From JAGMCF01 sp964398885 (lineage in GTDB: Bacteria; Cloacimonadota; Cloacimonadia; JGIOTU-2), in NCBI GenBank assembly GCA_964398885.1, contig CAYNOU010000001.1, forward strand, positions 35,670-99,669: a stretch of DNA of 64,000 nt, given 5' to 3'. How positions within the stretch are numbered: the first letter of the stretch is position 1; each line of letters starts with the position of its first letter. Shown piece after piece: positions 1-8,982 of this stretch. Position numbers and translations under genes: made by a program. The notes under the pieces are model-generated. The model did no database searches. It saw only the letters and a list, made by a program, of their open reading frames with translations, and had not been told where the DNA came from.

Positions 1-627
1 ATCATTTACATCATATTGAGCAATGACTTGCAAACTATCAGGATTTGATATATCATATAGTCTTACAATCCCATGTAATTTATTAAAGGCAATATTTTCT
101 TTAATGTATAGTAGAACTAAATTCTGGGGAGCATCAATTTGGGTGATTTCATCAAATGTTTCATTATCATAGATATGAATTATACTTTTGCTATTTTGAT
201 AATCCCAATCGTGAACAAAGACATAATTATTATTTATAAAAGCATAAGAGAATGAATTGAGATATAAGGAATCAGTTAAAACTGGATTGTATTTATCTTC
301 AATATTAAAACGATAAAGAACATATTCTGGAATGAGAGTAGATGCATAAGCAAAATTATCCTTAACCACCACACTATAAGTAAGATGATATAGATTCACA
401 TCACTTAATAATGTTAAGCTATGGTCATCTTCAATATGGAATATCTGGAAGCACCTTATATTTACAGCGTAGAGATAATCATCCTGAATATTAAATCCAT
501 CATAATCTGGGGAATAACATCCCGAAAAGCCAAACTCTGAAATCTTGTTAAATTCAAAAGCATTTATAAAAAGGGGATCAGCAAATATTATTAAGGTTAG
601 GATTAATGATAAAATTATATATTTCAT
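1..627 (-). CDS. Secreted LVIVD-type beta-propeller protein, 3' part cut by window edge
   Basis: This is an open frame of 209 codons running off the left edge of the window, so the C-terminus is not seen. The start ATG (625-627) has AAAAGAGG just upstream as ribosome binding site. The N-terminus (MKYIILSLILTLIIFADP) looks like a signal peptide. The body has repeats of the kind YLYAVN...FHIEDD..., FAYAS...YRFNIEDKYNPVLTDSLYL and LYDISNPDSLQVIAQYD, which match the LVIVD repeat of extracellular beta-propellers. The same repeat type closes the lipoprotein at 22708-24783. It is probably surface-exposed or secreted; no enzymatic role is visible. Whether it ends in a sorting domain cannot be seen here. 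Confidence 0.75.
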   Translation of the reverse strand, partial: MKYIILSLILTLIIFADPLFINAFEFNKISEFGFSGCYSPDYDGFNIQDDYLYAVNIRCFQIFHIEDDHSLTLLSDVNLYHLTYSVVVKDNFAYASTLIPEYVLYRFNIEDKYNPVLTDSLYLNSFSYAFINNNYVFVHDWDYQNSKSIIHIYDNETFDEITQIDAPQNLVLLYIKENIAFNKLHGIVRLYDISNPDSLQVIAQYDVND

Positions 628-645
628 AGTAACCTCTTTTTTATT

Positions 646-673
646 GGGGGAAGGAGTAAATTCCCTTCCCCCC
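646..673. terminator. GC-rich hairpin between two secreted-protein genes
   Basis: The sequence GGGGGAAGG is followed after 9 bases by CCTTCCCCC, a 9-bp perfect stem. It lies between the stop of the 686-1063 gene and the start of the next gene. On the minus strand the stem is followed by AATAAAAAAG, not by a T-run, so it may slow or process the transcript rather than act as a classical intrinsic terminator. Confidence 0.45.
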
Positions 674-685
674 TTTGGTTTTCTG

Positions 686-1063
686 TTATTCCTCTTGAGG
701 TTCTGGCTCTTCGGGATACGGATACGGAACACATAAAGATAGATGCAAATTAACATGAAGATCATTAAGATGCATAATTTTTGTTTCAGAGTCAGAATAA
801 TTGCCTGCAACTACTGTTGAAGTTATTTCTTTACCTACATTAAATGCTGTTACCTCAAAATAGTAATTGTCAGGTCCATGGTATGGTCGGGAAGGAGGGT
901 CAGGTGGTGGCCATTCTTCTATCACAACAGATACAGTACCATTTGTTGGAATCCTAGGGTCGGCTGTAATATGAACTGTCCATATAACTGGATTTTCTGC
1001 AATCAAGCTGCCTGCCAAAAACAGTCCAAGCAAGATTGCAGTTATTGCGATTTTCTTAAACAT
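686..1063 (-). CDS. Small secreted protein of unknown function
   Basis: A 125-residue protein with a clear signal peptide (MFKKIAITAILLGLFLAGSL, cleavage likely after LIA). The mature part, beginning ENPVIWTVHI, is rich in beta-strand-like stretches, has a proline-rich segment (EEWPPPDPPSRPY) and ends in an acidic proline tail (PEEPEPQEE). The start is supported by AAGGAG seven bases upstream. I do not recognise the family. It lies just upstream of the LVIVD protein gene on the same strand with only 58 bases between, so the two are probably co-transcribed, perhaps from the promoter at 1423-1450. Confidence 0.7.
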   Translation of the reverse strand: MFKKIAITAILLGLFLAGSLIAENPVIWTVHITADPRIPTNGTVSVVIEEWPPPDPPSRPYHGPDNYYFEVTAFNVGKEITSTVVAGNYSDSETKIMHLNDLHVNLHLSLCVPYPYPEEPEPQEE

Positions 1064-1422
1064 TGCTTTCTCCTTATATTTTTATTTTTTAACCAGACAT
1101 ATTTGTCTCTCCAATTCTAAAGCAAGGATATGGAGAGACAGAAGAGAACGAATTTGTTTTTCCCAAGATAAAATAAGTATTTATCTCTCCGAGATAGGTT
1201 CTCGGATTGTGTTATGTAATTTTCTTTGTATTTTAATAATCCGTCTGTCGCCGTGATAAATTGGATTTCTGGGGGGGGGTGAAACCAGAAATGTAAAATG
1301 TAAAATTAAAAATGAAAAATTAGGGATAGGAATGGTAGAATGGAATATTAAAATATCGTCATTGCTCAAACACAATTTTTTCTTTCTTGCTTTCATCTTT
1401 TCCCCAAAAATATAAATACAAT

Positions 1423-1450
1423 TTAATAATAATTAAAATAACCTTGTCAA
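1423..1450 (-). promoter_or_regulatory. Candidate sigma-70 promoter upstream of the 1063/627 genes
   Basis: On the minus strand TTGACA (1450-1445) is followed after 16 bases by TATTAA (1428-1423). The same -35 box with the same spacing and the same 38 bases upstream of it occurs at 5123-5150. The predicted transcript would have a leader of about 350 bases before the ATG at 1063. Confidence 0.4.
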
Positions 1451-1487
1451 ATAAAAGTTACTTAAAGAGTAAAAAAATAAGTACAAA
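1444..1487. repeat. 44-base segment shared with 5144-5187
   Basis: This segment matches 5144-5187 with one mismatch (G/A at 1481 against 5181). It covers the -35 box and about 38 bases upstream of it in both places, so it may be an upstream promoter element or activator site shared by two genes for secreted proteins. Confidence 0.7.
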
Positions 1488-1632
1488 ATTATACTCTATT
1501 ATCCCGATCCGTTCAGACTTCCCGATGAAATCGGGGAGACTAATATACCCGTTCTCCGGAGCACTGCGAAGGGTGAATCGGGAGTATCAGAGCAGATTAT
1601 GGAGAGATAAAAAAATATTTTATCAAATAAAC

Positions 1633-2640
1633 CTATCTCAGAAGTAGCATCTTCTTAACTGCTGATTTATCTCCTGAAGATAATCTACATAAATAAATTC
1701 CAGTTGGTAACTGCTTTCCATTTTTATCTTTTCCATCCCAATTTATGGAGTAGTCCCGATACATCGGGGCTTTCGTGGAGAGAGACTCTCCACACTCCAA
1801 GCATTTCACCAATTGTCCTTTTACATTATAAATTTTTATCTCTGCGTTCTTTGCGTCTCTGCGGTGAATATTAAAAGATATAGTGGTTGAGCTGCTGAAA
1901 GGGTTGGGATAAGAGGATAGCATTAATTTTTCTTTTTCTCTATTTGAATTTTCCGTAACAGAGGTAATTATGTGATAAAATATCTTTAAGTAAGGCCGTT
2001 TTTCCGGGAAATCAATACCAATATCACTAGTATAAAAACATAAAAAATCCCAATGATTATCATAATCTGTATTTATTGGAAAGCGAACACGAAATTGGCA
2101 TCTCTCATAATCTTCTTGTACTAAAGTTTCTATATAGGAGCCTACCTGCATTTTTTGAAATCCGATATTAAAATAAGAACATAACACACCTATATTGCTG
2201 ACAATAGTTTGGGGATCACCCGGATCGCCAGCTGTCCAATCTGAATAGTCTAAACTTGGACCATAATCTATAAGATCCATAATACAGAACAATGTATCGC
2301 CACCTGGCACATCCCATATTGGGTAAGAATAATTCCCAATATTACTTTGGCCATTATATAGATAAACACCAACCTCCGCTGAATCTATTTCAGTGCTATC
2401 ATTGAACAATATTAATGGCATGTCAAAAGAAAGATAGCCTCTGTCGTAGGAAGTATACTGAACCCAATCACCAGGATAAAACCCCAATGATATTGTGCTC
2501 ATATTATAAAAACCACCATTTTCAGCATATGACATATCACCATCCAGATAATCTGTACTATAAACAATTAGTGAATCCTGAGCTCGTAGAGAAATGGAAA
2601 AGAAGAGTATAAAAGTATAGATAAAAACTACTTTTTTCAT
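1633..2640 (-). CDS. Secreted DNRLRE-like protein with C-terminal sorting domain
   Basis: A 335-residue protein. Residues 1-20 form a signal peptide ending near LRAQ. Residues about 21-225 resemble a DNRLRE-type beta-sandwich: a Y.STDYLDGDMSYAENG start, RGYLSFDMPLIL, then DSAEVGVYLYNG. Residues from about 240 form a FlgD-like/Por-type C-terminal sorting domain (SSYPNPFSSSTTISFNI, KIYNVKGQLVK, NWDGKDKNGKQLPTGIYLCRL, KKMLLLR). Between GQLVK and NWDGKD the loop is longer than in the domains at 18504 and 19327; the extra codons come from a 56-base palindromic element (1745-1800). Ribosome site GAGGAAA precedes the ATG. The protein is presumably exported and anchored through its C-terminal domain; the ligand is unknown. 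Confidence 0.8.
   Translation of the reverse strand: MKKVVFIYTFILFFSISLRAQDSLIVYSTDYLDGDMSYAENGGFYNMSTISLGFYPGDWVQYTSYDRGYLSFDMPLILFNDSTEIDSAEVGVYLYNGQSNIGNYSYPIWDVPGGDTLFCIMDLIDYGPSLDYSDWTAGDPGDPQTIVSNIGVLCSYFNIGFQKMQVGSYIETLVQEDYERCQFRVRFPINTDYDNHWDFLCFYTSDIGIDFPEKRPYLKIFYHIITSVTENSNREKEKLMLSSYPNPFSSSTTISFNIHRRDAKNAEIKIYNVKGQLVKCLECGESLSTKAPMYRDYSINWDGKDKNGKQLPTGIYLCRLSSGDKSAVKKMLLLR
1745..1800. repeat. 56-base palindromic element inside a coding region
   Basis: It contains CCCGATACATCGGGG and GTGGAGAG-AGA-CTCTCCAC, framed by GGAGT...ACTCC. It has the same length and layout as the intergenic copy at 35731-35786, where the inner stems are TCCGATATATCGGA and CGGCAAG...CTTGCCG. Stem bases differ but pair in each copy. 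Here it is translated in frame within the sorting domain of the 1633-2640 protein. Confidence 0.75.
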
Positions 2641-2694
2641 GATTTCCTCTTTTTAATAATTTAATATATATCGAATTTTTTATTAGCTATTAAC

Positions 2695-4980
2695 TTATTT
2701 CATCAGAATCATCTTCCTTGTACATGACTCATCACCAGATGATAGTCGATATAGATAAATTCCAGAGGAAACAGATTTGCCATTATCATCTTTGCCATTC
2801 CACACAACCTTAGTAAATTCGGAATTTCCATCCTCCGAAGCAGAGCTTCTGCGGAGGACGGGCGGGGTTCGGAGTTCGAAATTCTTCACCAATTGCCCTT
2901 TTATATTATAAATTTCTATTTGTGCATTTTTGTGTGATTTTGTGGCTAAATTGAACGAAATCGTTGTTGAACTGCTGAATGGATTGGGATAATTGAAAAG
3001 AGAGAAAGTAATGTCTGTAATTTCTTCATTCTCATCCACAGAAACTATACCACCTTCGTTAAATACAGCTACATACTCAAGCCAGGTTCCTATCCATAGA
3101 TTATCATTAGTATCAAAAAATAAGGCAGATGTGCGGGTATCTGGTAACAAGGAATTTCCCATATCATATACAGTTACTACATCGCCGTCTATTTTAACTA
3201 ATCCTCCTTCAGTAGCAGATGGATATCTAAATCCAGCAACCCAAACGCTTCCATCAGATGCAAGTGCAATATCATTTATCTTCTCCAAGCCGTATGAATA
3301 ACCGTAGATATGCCAGCTTGAGCCATCAAACTTTCCAAGACAATCACCTTCAGTTCCTACCCAGATATTCTCTTCATTATCAACTAAAATGCAGGATATT
3401 TCATTACTCGGAATATTTGAATTGCTTGTATTATAAATTATCCACTCATCTTCTTTATCAAATCTGGCAATGCCATTATAACAAGTGCCAAGCCAGATGT
3501 TTCCTTCATTATCAAAATCTAAATCAGATACATGATTCCCTGGTATACCGGAATTATAAGTTTTATACACTTCACAAATCTGTGCTTGCTCATCAAACAT
3601 TATCAATCCCTCTCCATCTGCTCCGAGCCATTTAACATTATTAGTATCTATTTTGATACTAAGAAAGTTATTATATGGTAAGATAGAATTATAGTAGTTG
3701 TAATATGTCCATTCGTTACCATCAAAACAGGCTATTCCGCCCTCGCTGTTATCTGCATCTGTCGTAGCAGCCCAGATATGACCGTAAGAATCCGTATCAA
3801 ATGACAGTATACGATTACTGGGCAGGTTAGAATTAGACATATTATATAAACTCCATTCTGAGTTTTGATAATGTGCCACTCCCATAGGGTTAGAAATACT
3901 CCCAACACCTATCCATGCTCCATTCTCATTGCAATGTACACAGGTTATCCAATGATAAGACAAAATAGAATTACTTACATTATAACTGGTAAAACTCTCA
4001 TCATCAAATTTTACAAGTCCATAATCCTGAACTGCCAGCCATTTGATACCATCAGAATCTACCAGAATATCAGTTACATTATTGCCTGGAATATTTGAAT
4101 TTCCAGTATGCCATACAGTCCAATTCTCTTCATCAAATTTTACTAAACCAGTATCTGCTGTTGCTATCCATTTGTTTCCTTGTGCATCTATTGCTATATC
4201 ATATAACTCCTCACTCGGTAATCCAGAGTTCGCCATCGTGTATCCTGTCCATTCTTCTGTTTCAGTATCAAAACACCCCAAACCGCCATGATAACTTGCC
4301 CATTTTCGCACGGTAAACCATATATAATTATCAGTATCAATTTCTAGGGCAGTTACATCCCCACTCTCTATTCCAGAATTAAGGGTAGAAAATTCTTCCC
4401 ATTCAAAATTGTTAAACTTTATTAACCTTGCATTTCCAGTAAACCATTTAGTTCCATCTGGGGTAATAATTAAAGATCTAACCCCCACAAAATCAATTCC
4501 AATGGTATCTTCATCAAATAAAGTCCATTCATTTCCCTGAATTTTTATTATATAATCATCCATTCCAATCCAGATAGTAGTATCGTTTTCTGTTGCTATA
4601 CAATATATATGTTTTCTTGGTAGTTCAGAGTTATAATAATCATAGTAATACCAGTTTTCATAATCATATTGTGCGATTGCTTTTATCCCCCGTATATCAC
4701 TGGTGTTCATACCTACCCAAATATTACTACTTTGCACAGCTACGGAATTAAGTCTATTCGTAGCAGGCACTCCAGTTCCTCTATTAAAGAATATCATCTC
4801 CTCAGTATTTTTATTAAATCTCGTTAGTCCCCCAGAATGAGCTACCCATAAGAAATCACCATCTTCTTTAATGTCATTAACATATAAGCCAGTAGTATAA
4901 TTAATCCACTCAGGGTTCTGTGAAAATAGGAATGAGACAGGAAGAAGTAAGATGGATATGATTAGAAATAATTTTCTCAT
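2695..4980 (-). CDS. Secreted 14-unit beta-propeller protein with sorting domain
   Basis: I place the start at the ATG at 4980, which has AAAGGAG upstream and opens a signal peptide (MRKLFLIISILLLPVSFLFSQ); an upstream ATG at 5034 has no such signals. The mature part has about 14 repeats of the two-component-regulator propeller type, such as IWVGMNTSD, IWIGMDDYIIKIQGNEW, KWIATADTGLVKFDEENW, IWLGTCYNGIARFDK and LWIGTWLEYVAVFNEGG. That number suits two seven-bladed propellers. Residues after about 670 form the FlgD-like sorting domain (YPNPFSSSTTISFNL...GQLVKNF...VVWNGKD...SGIYLYRLSSGD). The loop between GQLVK and WNGKD carries about 16 extra residues encoded by a palindromic element. There is no membrane-spanning signalling part, so it is a secreted or surface propeller rather than a hybrid sensor. 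Confidence 0.85.
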   Translation of the reverse strand: MRKLFLIISILLLPVSFLFSQNPEWINYTTGLYVNDIKEDGDFLWVAHSGGLTRFNKNTEEMIFFNRGTGVPATNRLNSVAVQSSNIWVGMNTSDIRGIKAIAQYDYENWYYYDYYNSELPRKHIYCIATENDTTIWIGMDDYIIKIQGNEWTLFDEDTIGIDFVGVRSLIITPDGTKWFTGNARLIKFNNFEWEEFSTLNSGIESGDVTALEIDTDNYIWFTVRKWASYHGGLGCFDTETEEWTGYTMANSGLPSEELYDIAIDAQGNKWIATADTGLVKFDEENWTVWHTGNSNIPGNNVTDILVDSDGIKWLAVQDYGLVKFDDESFTSYNVSNSILSYHWITCVHCNENGAWIGVGSISNPMGVAHYQNSEWSLYNMSNSNLPSNRILSFDTDSYGHIWAATTDADNSEGGIACFDGNEWTYYNYYNSILPYNNFLSIKIDTNNVKWLGADGEGLIMFDEQAQICEVYKTYNSGIPGNHVSDLDFDNEGNIWLGTCYNGIARFDKEDEWIIYNTSNSNIPSNEISCILVDNEENIWVGTEGDCLGKFDGSSWHIYGYSYGLEKINDIALASDGSVWVAGFRYPSATEGGLVKIDGDVVTVYDMGNSLLPDTRTSALFFDTNDNLWIGTWLEYVAVFNEGGIVSVDENEEITDITFSLFNYPNPFSSSTTISFNLATKSHKNAQIEIYNIKGQLVKNFELRTPPVLRRSSASEDGNSEFTKVVWNGKDDNGKSVSSGIYLYRLSSGDESCTRKMILMK
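2821..2886. repeat. Palindromic element inside a coding region
   Basis: An outer pair GAATTT...AAATTC encloses the strong stem TCCTCCGAAGCAGA/TCTGCGGAGGA. It encodes the extended loop of the sorting domain in the 2695-4980 protein, at the same protein position as the unrelated palindrome at 1745-1800. Confidence 0.65.
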
Positions 4981-5122
4981 GATGACTCCTTTCTTAATGG
5001 GTATAATGAATTCTGCAGAATAGAGAAACAACACTCAAAGCTGTCATTTTGATAATTCCATTAAATGAGTTTAGTATTATTATTTGCTTTTAAATTTCTT
5101 TATCAACTATTTAGGAAACAAT

Positions 5123-5150
5123 TTTATAAAAATAAAAAATATTTTGTCAA
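5123..5150 (-). promoter_or_regulatory. Likely sigma-70 promoter of the propeller gene
   Basis: On the minus strand TTGACA (5150-5145) is followed after 16 bases by TATAAA (5128-5123), a near-consensus pair in AT-rich DNA. The leader to the ATG at 4980 would be about 135 bases. Confidence 0.6.
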
Positions 5151-5187
5151 ATAAAAGTTACTTAAAGAGTAAAAAAATAAATACAAA
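5144..5187. repeat. 44-base segment shared with 1444-1487
   Basis: One mismatch in 44 bases against 1444-1487. It covers the -35 box and upstream DNA of the candidate promoter. Confidence 0.7.
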
Positions 5188-5308
5188 CTATGCTCCAACA
5201 CGGTTTGTAATCATGTTTTAATATTGTTTAGACACCATTACAAATGGTGCCGGATCAGATTATGTAAGTTACAAATGGTGTCAGAGCAGATTATTTTTAA
5301 AAAAATAT

Positions 5309-7948
5309 TTATTGCAATTTATTTTTAATCTCAGCTAAAACTTTTATTGCTTCTAAAGGGGTAATATTATTTGTATCAATATTTTTTATATCTTTTAATG
5401 CTTCTTTCTCTTTATTCGTTTTTTGTGAAAGGAAATCAAAAAAATTTGTCTGAGTAGCAGAACTTTTTTCTCTTTTGGCCCTTTCAAACATACTTGTCTC
5501 GTTAAATTCATTTTTTTCTAAATTTTTCAAGATTTCTTTTGCACGAATAACTACTTTATCTGGGATGCCAGCAAGTTTTGCTACTTGTATTCCATAACTC
5601 TGGTCTGCGCTTCCTGGAACAACCTTTCTTAAGAAGATAACCTTATCTTTCCATTCCTTTGCAGTAATATTATAGTTTTTTACTGCAGGAAATATATCAG
5701 CCAATTCGGTAAGTTCATGATAATGGGTAGCAAATAAGGTTTTTGCTGCCACATTTTTATTTTCGTGTAGGTATTCTACAACAGCCCAGGCGATGCTGAG
5801 TCCATCAAAAGTGCTTGTCCCTCGTCCTATCTCATCAAGAAGAATAAGACTTCTTGGAGTTGCATTGTGTAAGATATTTGCTGTTTCTATCATTTCAACA
5901 AGAAAAGTACTCTGTCCCAGTGCGAGATTATCAGAAGCACCTACTCTGGTAAATATTTTATCCACAATTCCAATTTTTGCAGAGGCTGCAGGAACAAACG
6001 AACCAATTTGAGCCATTAAAACAATCAATCCTACCTGACGCAAAAAAGTAGATTTTCCAGCCATGTTCGGTCCTGTAATAAGCAAAATCCTATCTGATTT
6101 ATTATTCAGGTATGTATCATTGGGAATAAAAGTTTCTTCAGTAATCAGTTTTTCTATTACAGGATGTCGCCCATCTTTTATTTCTATTTTTAGTTCATCT
6201 GTAATTTCCGGTCTTGAATAATTATTATAATATGCAATCTGTGCAAAATTTGTTATAACATCCAGAATTGATATTACATAGGAATATTTTTGCATTCTTG
6301 GAATGAATTTTGTTAGCTTATTTCTTATTTCAGTAAACAGAGAATATTCCAACTGCTTTATTCGTTCTTCAGCACCTAAAACCTTGCTTTCATATTCTTT
6401 TAACTCAGGAGTAATAAATCTTTCTGCATTTACAAGAGTTTGCTTTCGTGTATAGTTATCAGGAATCTTATCCAGATACGATTTAGTAACTTCAATGTAA
6501 TACCCGAACACATTATTGAATTTTACTTTTAGCTTTTGAATTCCAGTTCTTTTTATCTCCTTATCTTGTAGTTTTGCAATCCATTTTTTACCGTTTTTAC
6601 TCGCATTTCGTAGAGTATCTAATTCTTCATTATACCCATCTTTGATGATTCCACCATCTTGAATGGTAAGCGGTGCTTCTTCTATTATTGCATTTTCAAT
6701 AATCAGTATTACTTCATCAAAATTTTGAATAGAATTAAACATATCTTTGAGAATTTTAGATTCACAATCTCTTATTAAATCAGCAATTGGTGTGGATAAT
6801 TTCAGATAATTTTTTAACGCGATGAGGTCTCTCGGATATGCTTTTTCAGTTCCTATTTTGCTGATAATTCTTTCAATATCACCTATATCTTTCAGAATTT
6901 CAATTAATGAATTTCTTATGTAAGATTTATCAAGTAGTTCAGAAACAGCGTCCAAACGGTTATCTATTTCATCTTTAATAATTAGTGGATTTAATATCCA
7001 TTGAAAAAGAAGTCGGCTACCCATTGAAGTTTTATTATAATCTATTGTATCAAGAAGAGTGCCTTTTCTTTCTCGTGTTCTTATTGATTCTATGAGTTCT
7101 AAATTATGTCGTGAGATTGCATCAACCTGCATAAACTGGCTGGTTGAGTAAAAGTTAATGTTTGTTATATGTTTGAGTTCAGTCCCTTTTAAATCTTGCA
7201 AATAGGAAAGTATTGCGGCTGATGCGCAGATTGTATTATCTCTTCCAGCTAAACCGAATCCATCTAATGATAGAACCGCAAAGTGTCTTTTCAGAATATC
7301 TTCTGCTTCAATATAATCGTATCTCCATGATTCATATTTTGTGAATGTGGGTGAATAGAAAATTTTTATGTCTTGCTCCAATTTTAATTCTGCACCTTCT
7401 GGTATAAGTATTTCAGTTGGATGGATTCTTACAATTTCATCTAACAGTTTATCTTTTGATAATTCTGTGCATAAGAATTTACCAGTTGATATATCAATGG
7501 ATGCCACTCCGCAGTTTGATTTTCCTTCATATATTGCAGTTAGAAAGTTATTACTTTTCCCCTTTAGATAGTCTTGTTCTAAAATTGTTCCAGGTGTTAT
7601 GACCTCAACAATTTCTCTTTTTACTAATTTTTTTGCAAGTTTTGGGTCTTCAACCTGTTCGCAAATTGCAACTTTAACTCCATTATCAATTAGTTTTTTT
7701 AGGTAATTATTTAAAGCATGATAAGGAAAACCAGCAAGCGGGACAGGATTTTTCTTTTTTTTATCTCTTGTAGTAAGAGTAAGACCCAAAATTTTGGAAG
7801 CTTTCTTTGCATCGTCAAAAAAGGTCTCGTAGAAATCTCCCATTCTAAATAAGAGTAAGGCATCGGGCTGTTTCCTTTTTATGGATAAGTATTGATTCAT
7901 TAAAGGCGTAAATTCTTGTGAGGAATCAGATTTTGATGATTTCGTCAT
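5309..7948 (-). CDS. mutS: DNA mismatch repair protein MutS
   Basis: An 879-residue MutS of normal length. It recognises mismatches and small loops in newly made DNA and starts repair with MutL. The N-terminal mismatch-binding domain is shown by LLFRMGDFYETF (residues about 33-44) with the Phe-x-Glu wedge (F-Y-E), followed by the connector, lever and clamp regions (for example FGYYIEVTKSYLDKIP). The C-terminal ATPase has the Walker A loop TGPNMAGKSTF (about 620-630), the Walker B DEIGRGTSTFDG, and the dimerisation His in LFATHYHELTEL. Its ATG overlaps the stop of the upstream TPR/SPOR gene by one base (TAATG), so translation is probably coupled. No mutL is in the window. Confidence 0.97.
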   Translation of the reverse strand: MTKSSKSDSSQEFTPLMNQYLSIKRKQPDALLLFRMGDFYETFFDDAKKASKILGLTLTTRDKKKKNPVPLAGFPYHALNNYLKKLIDNGVKVAICEQVEDPKLAKKLVKREIVEVITPGTILEQDYLKGKSNNFLTAIYEGKSNCGVASIDISTGKFLCTELSKDKLLDEIVRIHPTEILIPEGAELKLEQDIKIFYSPTFTKYESWRYDYIEAEDILKRHFAVLSLDGFGLAGRDNTICASAAILSYLQDLKGTELKHITNINFYSTSQFMQVDAISRHNLELIESIRTRERKGTLLDTIDYNKTSMGSRLLFQWILNPLIIKDEIDNRLDAVSELLDKSYIRNSLIEILKDIGDIERIISKIGTEKAYPRDLIALKNYLKLSTPIADLIRDCESKILKDMFNSIQNFDEVILIIENAIIEEAPLTIQDGGIIKDGYNEELDTLRNASKNGKKWIAKLQDKEIKRTGIQKLKVKFNNVFGYYIEVTKSYLDKIPDNYTRKQTLVNAERFITPELKEYESKVLGAEERIKQLEYSLFTEIRNKLTKFIPRMQKYSYVISILDVITNFAQIAYYNNYSRPEITDELKIEIKDGRHPVIEKLITEETFIPNDTYLNNKSDRILLITGPNMAGKSTFLRQVGLIVLMAQIGSFVPAASAKIGIVDKIFTRVGASDNLALGQSTFLVEMIETANILHNATPRSLILLDEIGRGTSTFDGLSIAWAVVEYLHENKNVAAKTLFATHYHELTELADIFPAVKNYNITAKEWKDKVIFLRKVVPGSADQSYGIQVAKLAGIPDKVVIRAKEILKNLEKNEFNETSMFERAKREKSSATQTNFFDFLSQKTNKEKEALKDIKNIDTNNITPLEAIKVLAEIKNKLQ

Positions 7949-8982
7949 TATGGTTTTTTGTATATAAATGATGATATTCCGTTTTCTTTAAGTTTATTTC
8001 TAACATATTTTGCTTCTGTTTCTGTTCTATATGGTCCCAATCCAACAGCAAAATATCTTGTTCCTTTAACAATTTTTTCGTAAACAAAAGTGTCATACCC
8101 TTTTTCTCTAAATTCTGTTTTTGATTTCTCAGCTTTTTCTTTATTTAAAAATGCGGCAAGTTGCACAATATACTTTTTGTCAGAATCTGTTTTTATTTCA
8201 GGCATCTTAACAGACGAGTCGTAATGCCCTTTTTCAGCAAGACTAACAAGTTGCGACTCGGCTAAGAATCTTTCGTTTGAATATGGATATTGATTGATTA
8301 CTTTTTTGTAGGCTACAATAGCATTACTAAATTGCGATAACTTTTCCTCACATAATCCAATCATATATAAAATATACGACGAAAAATTTTTGTTCTTGTT
8401 AGAACTATTCAAATTTTTAAAGTGGTTTAATGCGGCAGGGTAATTATTCAGTTTGAAGTATGAAGTTCCTATGTTTAAAGATGCTAATTCTATTTTAGTA
8501 TTGTCCTTACCAGTTTTAAGATAGTTTTTTAAGTAATTTATACAATTATCATAATTATTCATAGCAAGGCAAGTTTGGCCTGACCAATATAATGTTTCCT
8601 CAAAAGAATTGCTCGTTGAATTTTGAAGTATTTGGTTCAAATATTTCCTGGCTTCTGAATAATTTGACTTGCAGAAATAATTTTTGGCAAGAGATAATCT
8701 TGCTTTATCACTATATGTATTTTCTTGAAGAGCTAATATTTTTTCGTAGTATTTATTAGCTTCATCAGATGTTTCTGCACAATGAGCGATAAGAAAATAA
8801 ATTTCTGCGAGTAAATTTATGTCATCAGCAAAGTCTATTGACTTTTCTAAAATATTTTTAGCAGAAAGATAATTCTCCTTATTAATTTCAGCCTTTGCTT
8901 TGCTAATTTCATTATGGCAATCTGCAAAGGAGAGATTTGATATAAGAAAGACAGTGCATGCAAAAAGAATAGATAGTTTCAT
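7948..8982 (-). CDS. Secreted TPR protein with C-terminal SPOR domain
   Basis: Start chosen at ATG 8982, which opens a signal peptide (MKLSILFACTVFLISNLSFA) and has AAGGAT upstream; an earlier in-frame ATG at 9018 lies in a repeat and is unlikely. The mature protein has at least five TPR-like units, for example EANKYYEKILALQENTYSDKARLSLAKNYF and EETLYWSGQTCLAMNNYDNCINYLKNYL. The last 75 residues (KYIVQLAAFLNKEKAEKS...TRYFAVGLGPYRTETEAK) are a SPOR domain, which in other bacteria binds denuded peptidoglycan glycans at division sites. A periplasmic role in envelope assembly is likely. It is translationally coupled to mutS, with no obvious functional link. Confidence 0.85.
   Translation of the reverse strand: MKLSILFACTVFLISNLSFADCHNEISKAKAEINKENYLSAKNILEKSIDFADDINLLAEIYFLIAHCAETSDEANKYYEKILALQENTYSDKARLSLAKNYFCKSNYSEARKYLNQILQNSTSNSFEETLYWSGQTCLAMNNYDNCINYLKNYLKTGKDNTKIELASLNIGTSYFKLNNYPAALNHFKNLNSSNKNKNFSSYILYMIGLCEEKLSQFSNAIVAYKKVINQYPYSNERFLAESQLVSLAEKGHYDSSVKMPEIKTDSDKKYIVQLAAFLNKEKAEKSKTEFREKGYDTFVYEKIVKGTRYFAVGLGPYRTETEAKYVRNKLKENGISSFIYKKP

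Larger units (their letters stand above)
1064..1632. other. 569-base intergenic stretch with repeats and a likely promoter
   Basis: No convincing gene is seen. The stretch holds a run of nine G (1271-1279), a 44-base segment shared with 5144-5187 (1444-1487) that contains a promoter-like -35 box, and short palindromes of the CCCGAT...ATCGGG family around 1517-1536. The longer open frames here have no ribosome binding site and low-complexity composition. Confidence 0.6.
4981..5308. other. Intergenic leader and repeat region between propeller gene and mutS
   Basis: It holds the leader of the 2695-4980 gene, its likely promoter (5123-5150), and the shared segment 5144-5187. Between 5231 and 5294 lie two short repeats built on ACAAATGGTG(C/T)C...AGCAGATTAT; similar wording (TCAGAGCAGATTATGG) occurs at 1587-1602. 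No gene is seen. Confidence 0.55.

Noticed and set aside
3258..4316. Several plus-strand frames inside the propeller gene
   Set aside because: They are shadows of the repeated Trp-Ile-Gly propeller codons on the other strand.
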